Part shown: one piece after another, positions 38,136 to 46,808 of the stretch
How the letters are laid out: each line of letters begins with the position of its first letter
How positions within the stretch are numbered: position 1 is the stretch's first letter
The notes under the pieces: model-generated
Told to the model about the DNA's origin: nothing
Seen by the model: the letters and a program-made list of their open reading frames with translations, nothing else
Databases searched by the model: none
Assembly (NCBI GenBank): GCA_039725955.1
Contig: CP091033.1
Span: forward strand, 124,001 to 188,000
Direction: 5' to 3'
DNA: 64,000 nucleotides
Origin: Sinorhizobium sp. B11
Lineage (GTDB): Bacteria > Pseudomonadota > Alphaproteobacteria > Rhizobiales > Rhizobiaceae
Program-made: the position numbers and the translations under genes

Positions 38136-39073
38136 GCGCCTGCCTCCGTTGCCTGTGCCATGATGGCCGCTTCCTTTACAGGCTTGGCAGCACCCGTGCG
38201 GCGATCGCCGCGGCTGTAATAGCGTTCGATATAGGCCTGACCGACATTGAGGACCGACGTGATGAGCAGGTACCAGAGGACGGCGACCAGCAACATCGGT
38301 ACGATCTCGAAGGTGCGGTTGTAGATTGACTGCACCGAATAGAGAAGATCGGCCATGGCGATGACGCTGACGAGGGAGGTGGCCTTGATCATACTGATCA
38401 ACTGGTTGCCGGTCGGCGGAACGATCGAGCGCATGGCCTGTGGGATGATGATGCGGCGAAGCGCGCGGATGCGCGTCATGCCAAAGGCTTCCGCCGTCTC
38501 GTACTGGCCCTTGTCCACCGAAAGCAGGCCACCGCGGATGATTTCCGCCATATAGGCGGACTCGTTGAGGGCGAGTCCCGCGATCGCGGCCGTCATCGGG
38601 CTGATCACCGAATTCGTATCCCAGCTCATGAAAGTCGGGCCGAAGGGGATGCCGATCGACAGCGTCGGAAAGAGCGTCGAAAGATTGTACCAGAAGATCA
38701 GCTGCACCAGGAGCGGTGTTCCGCGAAAGAACCAGATGAACAGAGAGGCGAGGGTGCTTGCGAGGTGATCCCTGGACATTCTCGCGACGGCCAGCACGAG
38801 GCCGAGAGCGATGCCGATGATCATCGCAACAACCGTCAGGCCAAGGGAGACGTAGAGGCCGCTGATGACGGTCGGGTCGAAGAAATAGTGTGCGACGACC
38901 GGCCAGCCGAAATTCTCGTTGTGCGCGACCGACCAGGCGCAGTAGGCGGCGATCGCAAGCGTGATGGCCCAGGCCGCAACGCGGCCTTTGGGGAAGGGCT
39001 TGTGGGCATGGGCCACGTCCCGGCTTCTCGCATCGCCAGGGGGCGATGCGAGTGTTTGCGTTTGTGTGCTCAT
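38132..39073 (-). CDS. amino-acid ABC transporter permease
   Basis: 313 residues of the HisMQ type. A 30-residue soluble N-terminus precedes membrane segments starting VAAWAITLAIAAYCAW. The PAAT signature FFRGTPLLVQLIFWY is near residue 120, and the EAA loop RGGLLSVDKGQYETAEAFGMTRIRALRRIIIPQA is at about 185-218 (given in part). A single permease gene implies a homodimeric channel. It overlaps both neighbours by 4 nt, so the genes are translationally coupled. Confidence 0.92.
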   Translation of the reverse strand: MSTQTQTLASPPGDARSRDVAHAHKPFPKGRVAAWAITLAIAAYCAWSVAHNENFGWPVVAHYFFDPTVISGLYVSLGLTVVAMIIGIALGLVLAVARMSRDHLASTLASLFIWFFRGTPLLVQLIFWYNLSTLFPTLSIGIPFGPTFMSWDTNSVISPMTAAIAGLALNESAYMAEIIRGGLLSVDKGQYETAEAFGMTRIRALRRIIIPQAMRSIVPPTGNQLISMIKATSLVSVIAMADLLYSVQSIYNRTFEIVPMLLVAVLWYLLITSVLNVGQAYIERYYSRGDRRTGAAKPVKEAAIMAQATEAGA

Positions 39074-39963
39074 TTCGGAAGCGTCCCACCGAGGTTGATG
39101 CCAGGCTCCTTGATCATATTGTTCTCAAGGCCCCACTTCTTCATGATCGCGGCATAGGTGCCGTTGTCCATCAGCACCTTGACTGCGTCACGCAGGACCG
39201 GGCCGAGGGGCGAGCCCTTTGCGACAACCGCGCCTTGGTAGAGGTTCTCGAAGCCGTTCTTCTGTCCGACACCTGTCAGTTCCAGCTGGCCGTTGGCCTG
39301 GGACACGAAATAGGTGAGCGGTGCCTGAGAGGAGAAGAAGGCATCCGACCGCTTGGAGCGGACGGCCAGGATCGAGCTCGGCTGGTCGGTGAAGGACTGC
39401 ACTTCAATCGCGCCCTTGCCATCGGTCTTGCACTTTTCAGCCTGCACCTGGATGACCTTTTCGGCCGAGCCGCCGGCCATGACGGCAATGCGGTTGCCGC
39501 AAGCGGTATCGAGGGAGCTGATACCTTTCGGATTGCCCTTCTGCACCGAGAAGACCACGAATTCCTGCACCCAGTCGACGAAGTCGTTAGACTCTTCGCG
39601 GCTCTTGAAGTCGCCGACGGGACCGAAGGCAAACTGGTAGCGGCCAGAATTCACACCGGCGAGCAGCGCCGGCAGGCCGCCGACGGTCTCATGCTCGATC
39701 TTGACCCCGAGAACCTGGCCGAGCGCATCGGTCAGATCGGCGCTTGCGCCGGTCATTTCGGTGCCCGTGACGATTTCATAGGGAGGAAACGAGCCATTGT
39801 TGACGGAGATCATCTTGCCGGACGTGCGGATCGCTTCGGGCAACTGCGCATGGAGCGCATCGTTGACCGAAAGCTTGGGCAGGGCCGCGTCTTCAGCGAA
39901 GGCCGTTCCCGAGATCATCACCGCGCTCGTCAGAGCAAGGCATGCAATTTTCCTGATCGACAT
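39070..39963 (-). CDS. amino-acid-type ABC transporter substrate-binding protein
   Basis: 297 residues. A Sec signal peptide (KIACLALTSAVMISGTAFAED) is cleaved after residue 23 or so. The mature protein is a family 3 binding protein: ISVNNGSFPPYEIVTGTEMTGASADLTDAL, ALLAGVNSGRYQFAFGPVG, and C-terminal APLTYFVSQANGQLELTG. It binds a polar amino acid or derivative. Neighbouring M20 hydrolase suggests an N-acylated amino acid. The upstream gene lies 45 nt away on the same strand. Confidence 0.92.
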   Translation of the reverse strand: MSIRKIACLALTSAVMISGTAFAEDAALPKLSVNDALHAQLPEAIRTSGKMISVNNGSFPPYEIVTGTEMTGASADLTDALGQVLGVKIEHETVGGLPALLAGVNSGRYQFAFGPVGDFKSREESNDFVDWVQEFVVFSVQKGNPKGISSLDTACGNRIAVMAGGSAEKVIQVQAEKCKTDGKGAIEVQSFTDQPSSILAVRSKRSDAFFSSQAPLTYFVSQANGQLELTGVGQKNGFENLYQGAVVAKGSPLGPVLRDAVKVLMDNGTYAAIMKKWGLENNMIKEPGINLGGTLPK

Positions 39964-40008
39964 TGTTCATTCCCCTGTTTGGTTCGAATTATGCGTTTCG
40001 TCATGCGC

Positions 40009-40986
40009 TCACCCGATGCGGCTACCGTCCACATCGAAGGAGAAGAGATCCTCCGGCGTCATCAGCTGCGGCAGGATGCCCTGGACGTGAAGCTCGTTGG
40101 CGAAATCGGCGATCATCTTGCGGTTGACCGCAAAGCCGCTGGCTTCCCAGCCGGCCGGGAGCTCGGCCGCAGATTTCAAAAGCTCGTCCATCATGAAGGG
40201 CGAGGTGTCTGCGTATTTGCGGCGTTTGCTCAGCCACATCCGCTGCGATTCATCGATCAGCTTGCTGAGTTCTTCGATCACCCACGGGTTCTGCGCGACG
40301 ATGCCCGCTTTGATGCCGATCAGATGCATGCCTGGAACATAGCCCACATCGGCGAAATATCGACGTTCGGCACTTCTGAAATCGGAAACGACTTGCCGGA
40401 ACGGCGATCCGCCGCCGAAGTAGCCGTCAGGCATGAAAGGCGTGAAGATCGCGTCAAGGAAGCCTTCCTCGAGCAGGTCGACCATGGGACGCTCACCGGG
40501 AGCCGCTTCGATGCGGCCGGGCCGGCCGAACCCGTCGAGGCGATCGACCACCGGATGCGCTTGCGTCAGGCGGCCCGCATACCACATGGCATCATCGACG
40601 CCGACACCCTCGCGGCGCAGCGCCGCTCTGGTCCATGTGTTTCCGGAGTCGCGCCATCCGGTGACGCCGATGCGCTTTCCGGCCAGTTCACCAAGTTCGG
40701 TGACGGGGCCGTCCTTGCGGGTGATGATGCAGCGGTGACGGAAGCCGCGCATGATGAAGTTCGGAATGCCGACGACGCTCTCGTCGCCATCGATGCGCAG
40801 CTGCGTATAGCGGCTGAAGGACATCTCCGCGACATCGTAGTCGTCGCTCTTGCCGAGATGCGAGAGCAATGTGCCGACGCGTTCGACCTTGATATCAAGC
40901 TTGGGAGAGGAGACATCGCCGAGAACCAGGGGCGTCATGTAGTCCCAGTCACGCAGGGCAAGTCGCAGGCTAAGAGGCATCGGCAT
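40009..40986 (-). CDS. NMT1/4,5-dihydroxyphthalate-decarboxylase-like binding-fold protein
   Basis: 325 residues without signal peptide. The sequence (LRLALRDWDYMTPLVLGDV, YDVAEMSFSRYTQLR, RHRCIITRKDGPVTELGELAGKRIGV) is of the periplasmic-binding-protein fold used by the cytoplasmic 4,5-dihydroxyphthalate decarboxylase group and by NMT1-like proteins. Lack of a signal favours an enzyme or cytoplasmic binder over a transporter component, especially as a proper binding protein follows. It is the first gene of the operon divergent from the MocR regulator. It could decarboxylate or otherwise process the same compound; this is inference. Confidence 0.7.
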   Translation of the reverse strand: MPMPLSLRLALRDWDYMTPLVLGDVSSPKLDIKVERVGTLLSHLGKSDDYDVAEMSFSRYTQLRIDGDESVVGIPNFIMRGFRHRCIITRKDGPVTELGELAGKRIGVTGWRDSGNTWTRAALRREGVGVDDAMWYAGRLTQAHPVVDRLDGFGRPGRIEAAPGERPMVDLLEEGFLDAIFTPFMPDGYFGGGSPFRQVVSDFRSAERRYFADVGYVPGMHLIGIKAGIVAQNPWVIEELSKLIDESQRMWLSKRRKYADTSPFMMDELLKSAAELPAGWEASGFAVNRKMIADFANELHVQGILPQLMTPEDLFSFDVDGSRIG

Positions 40987-41019
40987 TCACTCGCAAAGAC
41001 CTTGTTTTCGAGATAATTA

Positions 41020-41065
41020 AATGTTCAAATTTGTCTGATCAAATGTTATTACGTTATTGAACATT
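41020..41065. promoter_or_regulatory. inverted repeats in the MocR divergent promoter
   Basis: AATGTTCAA (41020-41028) and TTGAACATT (41057-41065) are exact inverted 9-mers 28 bp apart, with a third related TCAAATGTT at 41039-41047. The 94-bp AT-rich region separates the MocR gene from the amino-acid operon, so these are likely MocR binding sites. Confidence 0.55.
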
Positions 41066-41080
41066 AAAAGTGGTGATTAA

Positions 41081-42409
41081 ATGAGCGATGTTGTCGATGC
41101 GGCGTGGTTTGCCCAAAAATTGACCGATCGGACAATTCGAGGAATTGCGATTGAAACCAGTGCCTTGATCCGGGCCGGGGCGCTTCCCGTCGGGACGAAG
41201 CTGCCGCCGATCCGCGATCTCGCCTTTGCGCTCGGAATCAGCCCGGCAACGATCTCAGAGGCCTGGAGCGAGCTGAGACGTCAGAAAATCATTAGCGGCA
41301 GGGGACGGAACGGCACCTGGGTGAGCGGCGACCGTTTCGTGGCAAAGCCAGAACGGCTCGGCAGTTCCGGCCGTTATGGAGCCGACGTGCTCGACCTGAC
41401 ATCGGCGGTACCGGATGTCCGGCTTTTGCCGCAGCTTACGCAAGCCATGGCCTACGGAGCGTCGGCGGAAAATCTCAACAGCTATGAGCGGAGCCGTATC
41501 CTTCCGGAGCTCGAAGAGATTGTGCGAAAGACCTGGCCATATGAACCGGAGGCATTCCTGGCGACGAACGGGGGCTACAACGCAGTCTACACGCTCATCC
41601 AGGCGCTCGTCATGCCCGGTGCCTCCGTTGCGATCGAAGATCCGACCGCCATGCGGCTTCTTGATATTCTGGAGGATCGAGGCGTGCGGATCCTTCCGGT
41701 CCAGTGCGATAGGGAGGGGCCGCAGCCTGCATCTCTCGAAGCCGCGATGAAGCTGCGGCCCGTCGCCTTCATCTTTCAGCCGCGGCTTCACTCAGTGACC
41801 GGTCAGAACGTCAGCAGCGAGCGATTGCAAAGGCTTGGAGACATTCTCGACGGCACCGACACGTTGATCGTCGAGGATGACGGTGTCGCCGACATTTCCA
41901 CGGCTCCGCGTCATTCACTCGGCGGCCGGTTTGCCGACCGGACAATTCATATTCTCTCTTATTCAAAGACGCATGGTCCGGATCTGAGGCTTGCCGTGCT
42001 CTCAAGCTCGCGGGCGATCGTCGAACAGATACAGTCCTACCGCAGCTTCAGCGCTGGCTGGACAAGCCGTATTCTCCAGGCGGCCACGGCTTGGCTTCTG
42101 AGGGACCCTCTGACGGAAGCCTCGTTGCAGCGCTCTCGTGACATTTATTTCCGGCGTCGGGCCGATCTGGTCGATGCCCTGGGCGAGCGTGGGATCGAGG
42201 CGCAGCATGGCAGCGGACTATGCGCCTGGGTGCCAGTCTCATCCGAACCCTTCGCGATGGTCACGCTGGCGGCGCGGGGTATCGCGGTTCATCCCGGTGC
42301 GAAATTCTCCATCCTTCCAAGCGCACATCTTCGCGTGGCAACGGCCATCCTATCGGATCGCGTAGATGCCGTGGCCGACTCGATCGCCCTCGCGGCCAGT
42401 CCGGCCTAG
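41081..42409 (+). CDS. MocR-type GntR regulator with aminotransferase domain
   Basis: 442 residues. An N-terminal GntR winged helix (residues 10-85; LPVGTKLPPIRDLAFALGISPATISEAWSELRRQ in two pieces) is linked to a fold-type I aminotransferase domain. The PLP lysine is K296 in LSYSKTHGPDLRLA. MocR regulators use PLP and an amine or amino acid as effectors. It is divergent from the amidohydrolase/importer operon, whose intergenic region holds inverted repeats, and is therefore its likely regulator; the effector may be the product of the M20 enzyme. Confidence 0.92.
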   Translation: MSDVVDAAWFAQKLTDRTIRGIAIETSALIRAGALPVGTKLPPIRDLAFALGISPATISEAWSELRRQKIISGRGRNGTWVSGDRFVAKPERLGSSGRYGADVLDLTSAVPDVRLLPQLTQAMAYGASAENLNSYERSRILPELEEIVRKTWPYEPEAFLATNGGYNAVYTLIQALVMPGASVAIEDPTAMRLLDILEDRGVRILPVQCDREGPQPASLEAAMKLRPVAFIFQPRLHSVTGQNVSSERLQRLGDILDGTDTLIVEDDGVADISTAPRHSLGGRFADRTIHILSYSKTHGPDLRLAVLSSSRAIVEQIQSYRSFSAGWTSRILQAATAWLLRDPLTEASLQRSRDIYFRRRADLVDALGERGIEAQHGSGLCAWVPVSSEPFAMVTLAARGIAVHPGAKFSILPSAHLRVATAILSDRVDAVADSIALAASPA

Positions 42410-42464
42410 TCTTCGGCGTCCTGTGGCTTTCGTATAGTCACTGGCGCATCAGCGGTAGGGCGAA

Positions 42465-42716
42465 TCAGTGCAGCTCGATATTCATGTCCGAAAGCAGAGG
42501 CTCCAGACCGGGAAGATCCGCATCGGTTGCCCTGCGCAGCTCGCGCGTGACCGCCGTCAATGCCGCGTCGAGAGATTGAGCGCTCGGTCCGATCTTCAAA
42601 TCTTCAGCGACCGCTTTTGCATAGGTGATCATCCGAGCCAAAGCCATCAGCTCGTCAAGATTGTCCATGGCTGCCGCCGATTCGTACAGGCGCTTTCCCG
42701 ACCCTATGACCGACAT
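42465..42716 (-). CDS. small helical protein of the YcaO/TfuA operon
   Basis: 83 residues, ATG 42716 with GGAG at good spacing. Composition and periodicity suggest two or three helices (NLDELMALARMITYAKAVAEDL; SLDAALTAVTRELRRA). No recognised domain, no signal peptide, no Cys. It is the last gene of the minus-strand operon, 75 nt after TfuA. It may be a partner protein of the modification enzymes. I do not recognise its family. Confidence 0.6.
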   Translation of the reverse strand: MSVIGSGKRLYESAAAMDNLDELMALARMITYAKAVAEDLKIGPSAQSLDAALTAVTRELRRATDADLPGLEPLLSDMNIELH

Positions 42717-42791
42717 ATCGATTCTCCAGATTGCCCAGGGGACAATAAGGACAGTTCGGTACTAAAGTGTGTGAAAAACGCGTGAAACACG

Positions 42792-43529
42792 TTATGGGTG
42801 TAATGGCGCTCGAGCCTTTAAGCGGGTCAGTTGTTCTGACCAAAGCGTGGTTCTTCTGAATTCCCAGTCGCGATTTGTCGACACGCGCTGATCATCCCGG
42901 TCGCGAACAGCTTCGAGAAGAGCGAGGGCGTCGATCCGTTTCTGGTCGATCGTGTGCATCCTCAGCATGTCGAGCCAATACTGTTTTCGCGATGCCGGTA
43001 TTGCCGCACATGCGCGAACGATGAGAGCCCAGGTTCTCTTTTTGAAGAAGATGTTTAGAGCTGCCTGTTCGAGAGCCAGGCGAAAGGCCTTATCGAAGAG
43101 CCGCAGCCTTTCCATCTCGTCCAAAGTGCTTCTCACATTGACCATCGGCACGGTCAGCGCTCTGCTGCCCAATTCTATCGGCTCGTGTAGAAGCGCGACA
43201 TCGGCATCATCGACGACGGCTCCGCTGACATAGTCGTTGTAAATCCTGCCAATGCCGATCATTCCAAACGCCCGGCATTCGGCTGCGCGCAGCGCTCCCA
43301 TGCTGGCGGCGCCGAGGACCGTGACATTAAGGGAAAGGGCGAAGAGAATTTCCTTATGCCAAACCGGGGCGGTATTCTCAAAGCCGCCGTCTACCAAGCC
43401 AACGATGTTGGCGCCATCTTCCACCGCCCTTAGCACATCTCCCTGCACAGCCGGCGGGCGGAGAGCGATATCCGTGGCGGCGTGCTTGGCCGCGTCAGGC
43501 AGGCTCGGGCCAATGAAGACGACTTTCAC
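42792..43529 (-). CDS. TfuA-like protein
   Basis: 245 residues, starting at a GTG (43529) that overlaps the YcaO stop (GTGA), so the two are translationally coupled. The TfuA core is clear: VFIGPSLPDA, RPPAVQGDVLRAVEDGANIVGLVDG (in part) and VLGAASMGALRAAE at residues 71-84. TfuA was first seen in trifolitoxin biosynthesis of Rhizobium, and in other systems it partners YcaO to make thioamides in peptide backbones, delivering sulfur. Here it is immediately downstream of YcaO, the usual pairing. Confidence 0.9.
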   Translation of the reverse strand: MKVVFIGPSLPDAAKHAATDIALRPPAVQGDVLRAVEDGANIVGLVDGGFENTAPVWHKEILFALSLNVTVLGAASMGALRAAECRAFGMIGIGRIYNDYVSGAVVDDADVALLHEPIELGSRALTVPMVNVRSTLDEMERLRLFDKAFRLALEQAALNIFFKKRTWALIVRACAAIPASRKQYWLDMLRMHTIDQKRIDALALLEAVRDRDDQRVSTNRDWEFRRTTLWSEQLTRLKARAPLHP

Positions 43530-44665
43530 GCGCGCATAGCCCTTGCAAGGGCCCGCTGGCCGAAACGATGAAGCCTGTTGCCTGCCGGGTTTTCAAGATC
43601 GGGTATGAATATCTTCACCACCGAAAATGGAAGGTTTGCTGGCGTCAGGGGGAGTGCGATTACCGAGCCGATCCCGCCGGCGCGAAGTCTCTCCAGCAAT
43701 TCCTGCAACAGATCCGACACGGTCCCGGCTGGTCTTGCGATGGCGGCCGCAGAGACCGAAGCGGGGACGGCAAGAAAGGCACTGCGGGTCTGTATCGGAA
43801 GCGGTGTCGTGAACAGTTCGGGCCAGACATCGTCGCGGGCGCCGCTGATATAGGTCAGTCTCGACTGAAGCGCTTCCGTTACAGCGCGGATTGCCGCTCG
43901 CACGCCCCAGGGATGAGCGCCGCTTCCGCCTGTAACCTCGACGAACCGGAGCGGTATTTTGCCGTTGATTGTTGATGGAGCGACGAGCGCGGTAAAGCAG
44001 GGGATACCAATATCGCTCGTGATATCGAAGAGTTTCAAGATGAGCCCCGCGGCCTCGATCCTGTCGATCAGGTCTGAGAGCGCGGCATCGGCAAAACTTC
44101 TCGGATCGACGCAGGATGCGTCGCGCTGGTGATCGCTGACGATCTGCCACAGGACGTGGGCATCGCGCTCGACGCGCTCCAGGATGCCATGAAACATTGC
44201 CTCTTCAAGTGTATTGCCCGAGGCAAGCCCGTCCGACGACATCCAGAAACGGTTCGGTCGCGTCCGATCGAGGAGGGCGGCATCCTGTGGAACATGGATC
44301 GGTCGATCGTGAAGCAATTCGGTTGCCAGGCTCCAGGTCAGCACCTCGTCTTCGCCCACGGTCTGCTCTCCGCTTGCGATCAGGCAATCGAGCGGTTCGG
44401 CGCAATCGCCTCGGCGTCGCAGGTCACGCGCCGATGAAACCGTAGTGGTGGTGATTGGCTCACCTGCCACAGCGCGCTCCAAGGCTTCCATCGCCGCCGA
44501 GACCTTGGCGTCGATATCCTCAAGTCCTTTGCCTTGAGCGATGACAATGGAGCGGGAGTTTGGCGTATAGGCGCACCAGACCGGAAGACCGACACAATCA
44601 AGATCGGTCTGTCGTGACAGGCGCGTGATGCCCATCGCCTCCAAATAGGGCGCGACGCGGGACAA
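43526..44665 (-). CDS. YcaO-domain peptide-backbone-modifying enzyme
   Basis: At least 379 residues from a TTG at 44665. YcaO enzymes use ATP to activate a peptide-bond carbonyl, giving azolines or, with TfuA, thioamides. Family landmarks are PNSRSIVIAQGKG near residue 36, the ATP/Mg motif SAAMEALERAVAGE at 56-69, and SSDGLASGNTLEEAMFHG / ILERVERDA at 143-169. The C-terminus ends RLHRFGQRALARAMRA without a PxPxP motif, as in TfuA-linked members. The conserved N-terminal segment YSDRTIAPRDTLSRV begins before 44665, but the frame has no ATG, GTG or TTG upstream; a CTG at 44719, 8 nt after AAGG, is the best candidate start (397 residues). The gene lies between the 72-residue orphan and TfuA. Confidence 0.88.
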   Translation of the reverse strand: MSRVAPYLEAMGITRLSRQTDLDCVGLPVWCAYTPNSRSIVIAQGKGLEDIDAKVSAAMEALERAVAGEPITTTTVSSARDLRRRGDCAEPLDCLIASGEQTVGEDEVLTWSLATELLHDRPIHVPQDAALLDRTRPNRFWMSSDGLASGNTLEEAMFHGILERVERDAHVLWQIVSDHQRDASCVDPRSFADAALSDLIDRIEAAGLILKLFDITSDIGIPCFTALVAPSTINGKIPLRFVEVTGGSGAHPWGVRAAIRAVTEALQSRLTYISGARDDVWPELFTTPLPIQTRSAFLAVPASVSAAAIARPAGTVSDLLQELLERLRAGGIGSVIALPLTPANLPFSVVKIFIPDLENPAGNRLHRFGQRALARAMRA

Positions 44666-44730
44666 CGTGTCCCGCGGCGCAATCGTTCGATCGGAATAAA
44701 GGTCGGATTGACCGGTCAGCGTCGCGCGCC

Positions 44731-44949
44731 TTAGCCGTCCACGTGGCCGGAGAAGACCGTATCAGCCGAGGAGACGGCAATCGCGAAATCGACATTCTTG
44801 ATGAATACGCCGCCGGCATCGCGCTGCTTGACGGCTGCCGCCAGATCACCGCTGGCAGGCACCTGCACCGGTGTTACGGTGCCCGCGGCGATATCCACGA
44901 GCCAGAGTCCCTTTTCGCCTGTTACGCCCAATACAACAACTTTTGCCAT
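44731..44949 (-). CDS. 72-residue protein, candidate YcaO/TfuA substrate or partner
   Basis: ATG 44949 follows GGGAG at 7-8 nt. The sequence begins MAKVVVLGVTGEKGLWLVDI and ends DFAIAVSSADTVFSGHVDG. It has no Cys, no signal peptide and no recognised domain; the first half looks folded (alternating strands), the last 20 residues are rich in Ser, Ala, Gly and Asp. Its stop is 11 nt before the likely YcaO start, and it is 12 nt after the SARP-like regulator. Position directly before the modification enzyme is where RiPP precursors commonly sit, so it is the best candidate substrate, with the C-terminal tail as possible core. A structural partner protein is the alternative. Confidence 0.7.
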   Translation of the reverse strand: MAKVVVLGVTGEKGLWLVDIAAGTVTPVQVPASGDLAAAVKQRDAGGVFIKNVDFAIAVSSADTVFSGHVDG

Positions 44950-44961
44950 AGTATTTCTCCC

Positions 44962-46800
44962 TTAGGTTTTTGAAAATCCGGCCTTGAAAAGACCGTCCCG
45001 GTAAAGCTCTTTTTGCCACCGCTCCTTGAAAGGCACCAAGGCGAGCCATTTCTCGACCTCGAAAGCGGGATTGAGGAGCTCGGCGCGTTGCCGATAAAAC
45101 TGCGCCCGTTTTCGATCGCCGATCATCGCGCAGCTGGCCGCCGCAATGCGATAGGCTGGTGCCTTGTCCTTCATCCGATCGACAAAGCCGAGCGCGTCTT
45201 CGTAGCGTTCAAGGAAGTAGCTCGCCCCGGCCGCGCACCAGAGGTAGGCGTCGGGTGCGATCGGATTGAGCGAGATGGCTTTCTTGATTTTCTCCAGCGC
45301 ATCTTGCGGCCGCGATGCATGGACCAACGTGTCCGCATGGCTATAGATCACATCGGCATAATGCGGGCTGAGGCTTTCGGCGAGGTCAAGTGCTGCAACG
45401 CTGTCATCGACCGCTCCCCGGTAGAGCTTCGCAACACCCAGTTCCCGATGCCCGGCTGCCGATTCCAGATCCCTCTCTATCGCACGAAGCGCCTGATCTT
45501 CCGCAAGCTGCAGCAGGGCGGGATCGCCTTGCGCAGTCACCAGCCACTCGCTGGTGAATGTCCGCGCCAGGCCTGTGAAAGCAGGGGCATAGTCTGGCGA
45601 AAAATGCAGTGCGCGCTTGAAGGATTTCCGGGCACGGCGGATGTCCGGCAGGCTGAGCTTGGTGAGCAGGCCTGCGCCGACGAGATAGGAATGATAGGCC
45701 TGCGGATCAGCCTCGTTACGAAGACGAATGCTTTCATTTCGTTTCAATTGTCCGGAGACGGCGTCGGCAAGTCTCTGGGCAATCGAGCGCCTCTGCGCCG
45801 GCAGCGTTTCTACCGCCATGTCAAATCGTGCCGCCCACAAAATCTCGTCGGTTGGAAAATAGATAAGTTGCGCATACAGGCCCTCTCCGGAAAGCCGCGT
45901 ATCCAGGAGGTAGGAAATCGAGTGCCGCTGAACGATCGTGGCCTTGTCGGAGTCGCGACGAATCTGCTCGGCCGTATGGGGTGCGACGACGGATATGTTG
46001 CGCAGGGCGCAGAGCTCGATCGTGACATCCTCGATGAGGGCGTCAGCAATTGACGCCTCCCGCGACAGCGCCGTTGCACCCGGAGGCAGCAGCACAAGCC
46101 GCGGTGTTGATGCTGCGGTTATGATTTGCGGCATTCCGGCGCCTTGTTGCTCGGAAATGCGGCTGCTTGCCATTGCCACGGCGCGCGCCGCCTGTGGCCG
46201 GTATTGCGAATGATCGTCCGCCGTACCGCGAAGGACCGAGCGGATCTGCTCGTCACCGGGAAAGGCTTCAAGAAGCTGAAGTCCCGAGCGGCGCAGAAGG
46301 CGACGTTCCTCGTCATCGCGGATATGATCCGCGGCCTTGACGAAGATATCCCGCAGGGTGAGCAGATGGAGTTGCCGTTCGCGCTCGATCCACCCATCGA
46401 TTGCTCTGGTTGACGCGTTCAGACCGGGAATGAAGCCACGTTGCACGAGATCGCTGACGGCCGCCAATTGCGCAACCGGCTGTTCTTCCTGGCGCAATAT
46501 GTCGAGATCAACCGATAGGACATTCTTGTTCAGGGTGACGAAAGGCGGCCCGAAATTCAGGATCTGTTCGTCGGATGTCGTCGTATCGCGAATGCGCGAT
46601 ATCAGCTTCCGCAAATTGAGATCTGCAAGATGATCTCCCGTCTCGTTCCACAAGAACCGCGCAAGCTCTTGTCGGCTGCGCTGCTGGTCCGGCGAGCAAT
46701 GCAGATAGGCAAGCATCACCAGGGCCTTGACCGGATAGCGGATCGGCGCGCCCAAGCTGTCCGTCAGTCGCAACTCGCCAAAGGTCTGGAGGTGAACCAC
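44962..46800 (-). CDS. SARP-like regulator with TolB-like and TPR domains
   Basis: 612 residues. The N-terminal OmpR/SARP-type winged helix (HLQTFGELRLTDSLGAPIRYPVKALVMLAYL, residues 3-100 in part) is followed by a bacterial transcriptional activation domain (about 100-190). A TolB-like region (SIADALIEDVTIELCALRNISVVAP, near 265) and TPR-like repeats (about 390-600) follow. The C-terminal half has the same plan as the adenylate cyclase at 25308. SARP proteins often control peptide and secondary-metabolite clusters. It starts 8 nt after the XRE gene and ends 12 nt before the 72-residue gene, so it is in the operon it presumably activates. Confidence 0.82.
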   Translation of the reverse strand: MVHLQTFGELRLTDSLGAPIRYPVKALVMLAYLHCSPDQQRSRQELARFLWNETGDHLADLNLRKLISRIRDTTTSDEQILNFGPPFVTLNKNVLSVDLDILRQEEQPVAQLAAVSDLVQRGFIPGLNASTRAIDGWIERERQLHLLTLRDIFVKAADHIRDDEERRLLRRSGLQLLEAFPGDEQIRSVLRGTADDHSQYRPQAARAVAMASSRISEQQGAGMPQIITAASTPRLVLLPPGATALSREASIADALIEDVTIELCALRNISVVAPHTAEQIRRDSDKATIVQRHSISYLLDTRLSGEGLYAQLIYFPTDEILWAARFDMAVETLPAQRRSIAQRLADAVSGQLKRNESIRLRNEADPQAYHSYLVGAGLLTKLSLPDIRRARKSFKRALHFSPDYAPAFTGLARTFTSEWLVTAQGDPALLQLAEDQALRAIERDLESAAGHRELGVAKLYRGAVDDSVAALDLAESLSPHYADVIYSHADTLVHASRPQDALEKIKKAISLNPIAPDAYLWCAAGASYFLERYEDALGFVDRMKDKAPAYRIAAASCAMIGDRKRAQFYRQRAELLNPAFEVEKWLALVPFKERWQKELYRDGLFKAGFSKT

Positions 46801-46808
46801 AAGAGCCC

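Noticed and set aside
37356..39089. 577-codon minus-strand frame joining permease region and ATPase
   Set aside because: Only the last 259 codons are protein-like; the upstream part is the permease gene read in another frame, and ATG 38135 has a clear ribosome site.
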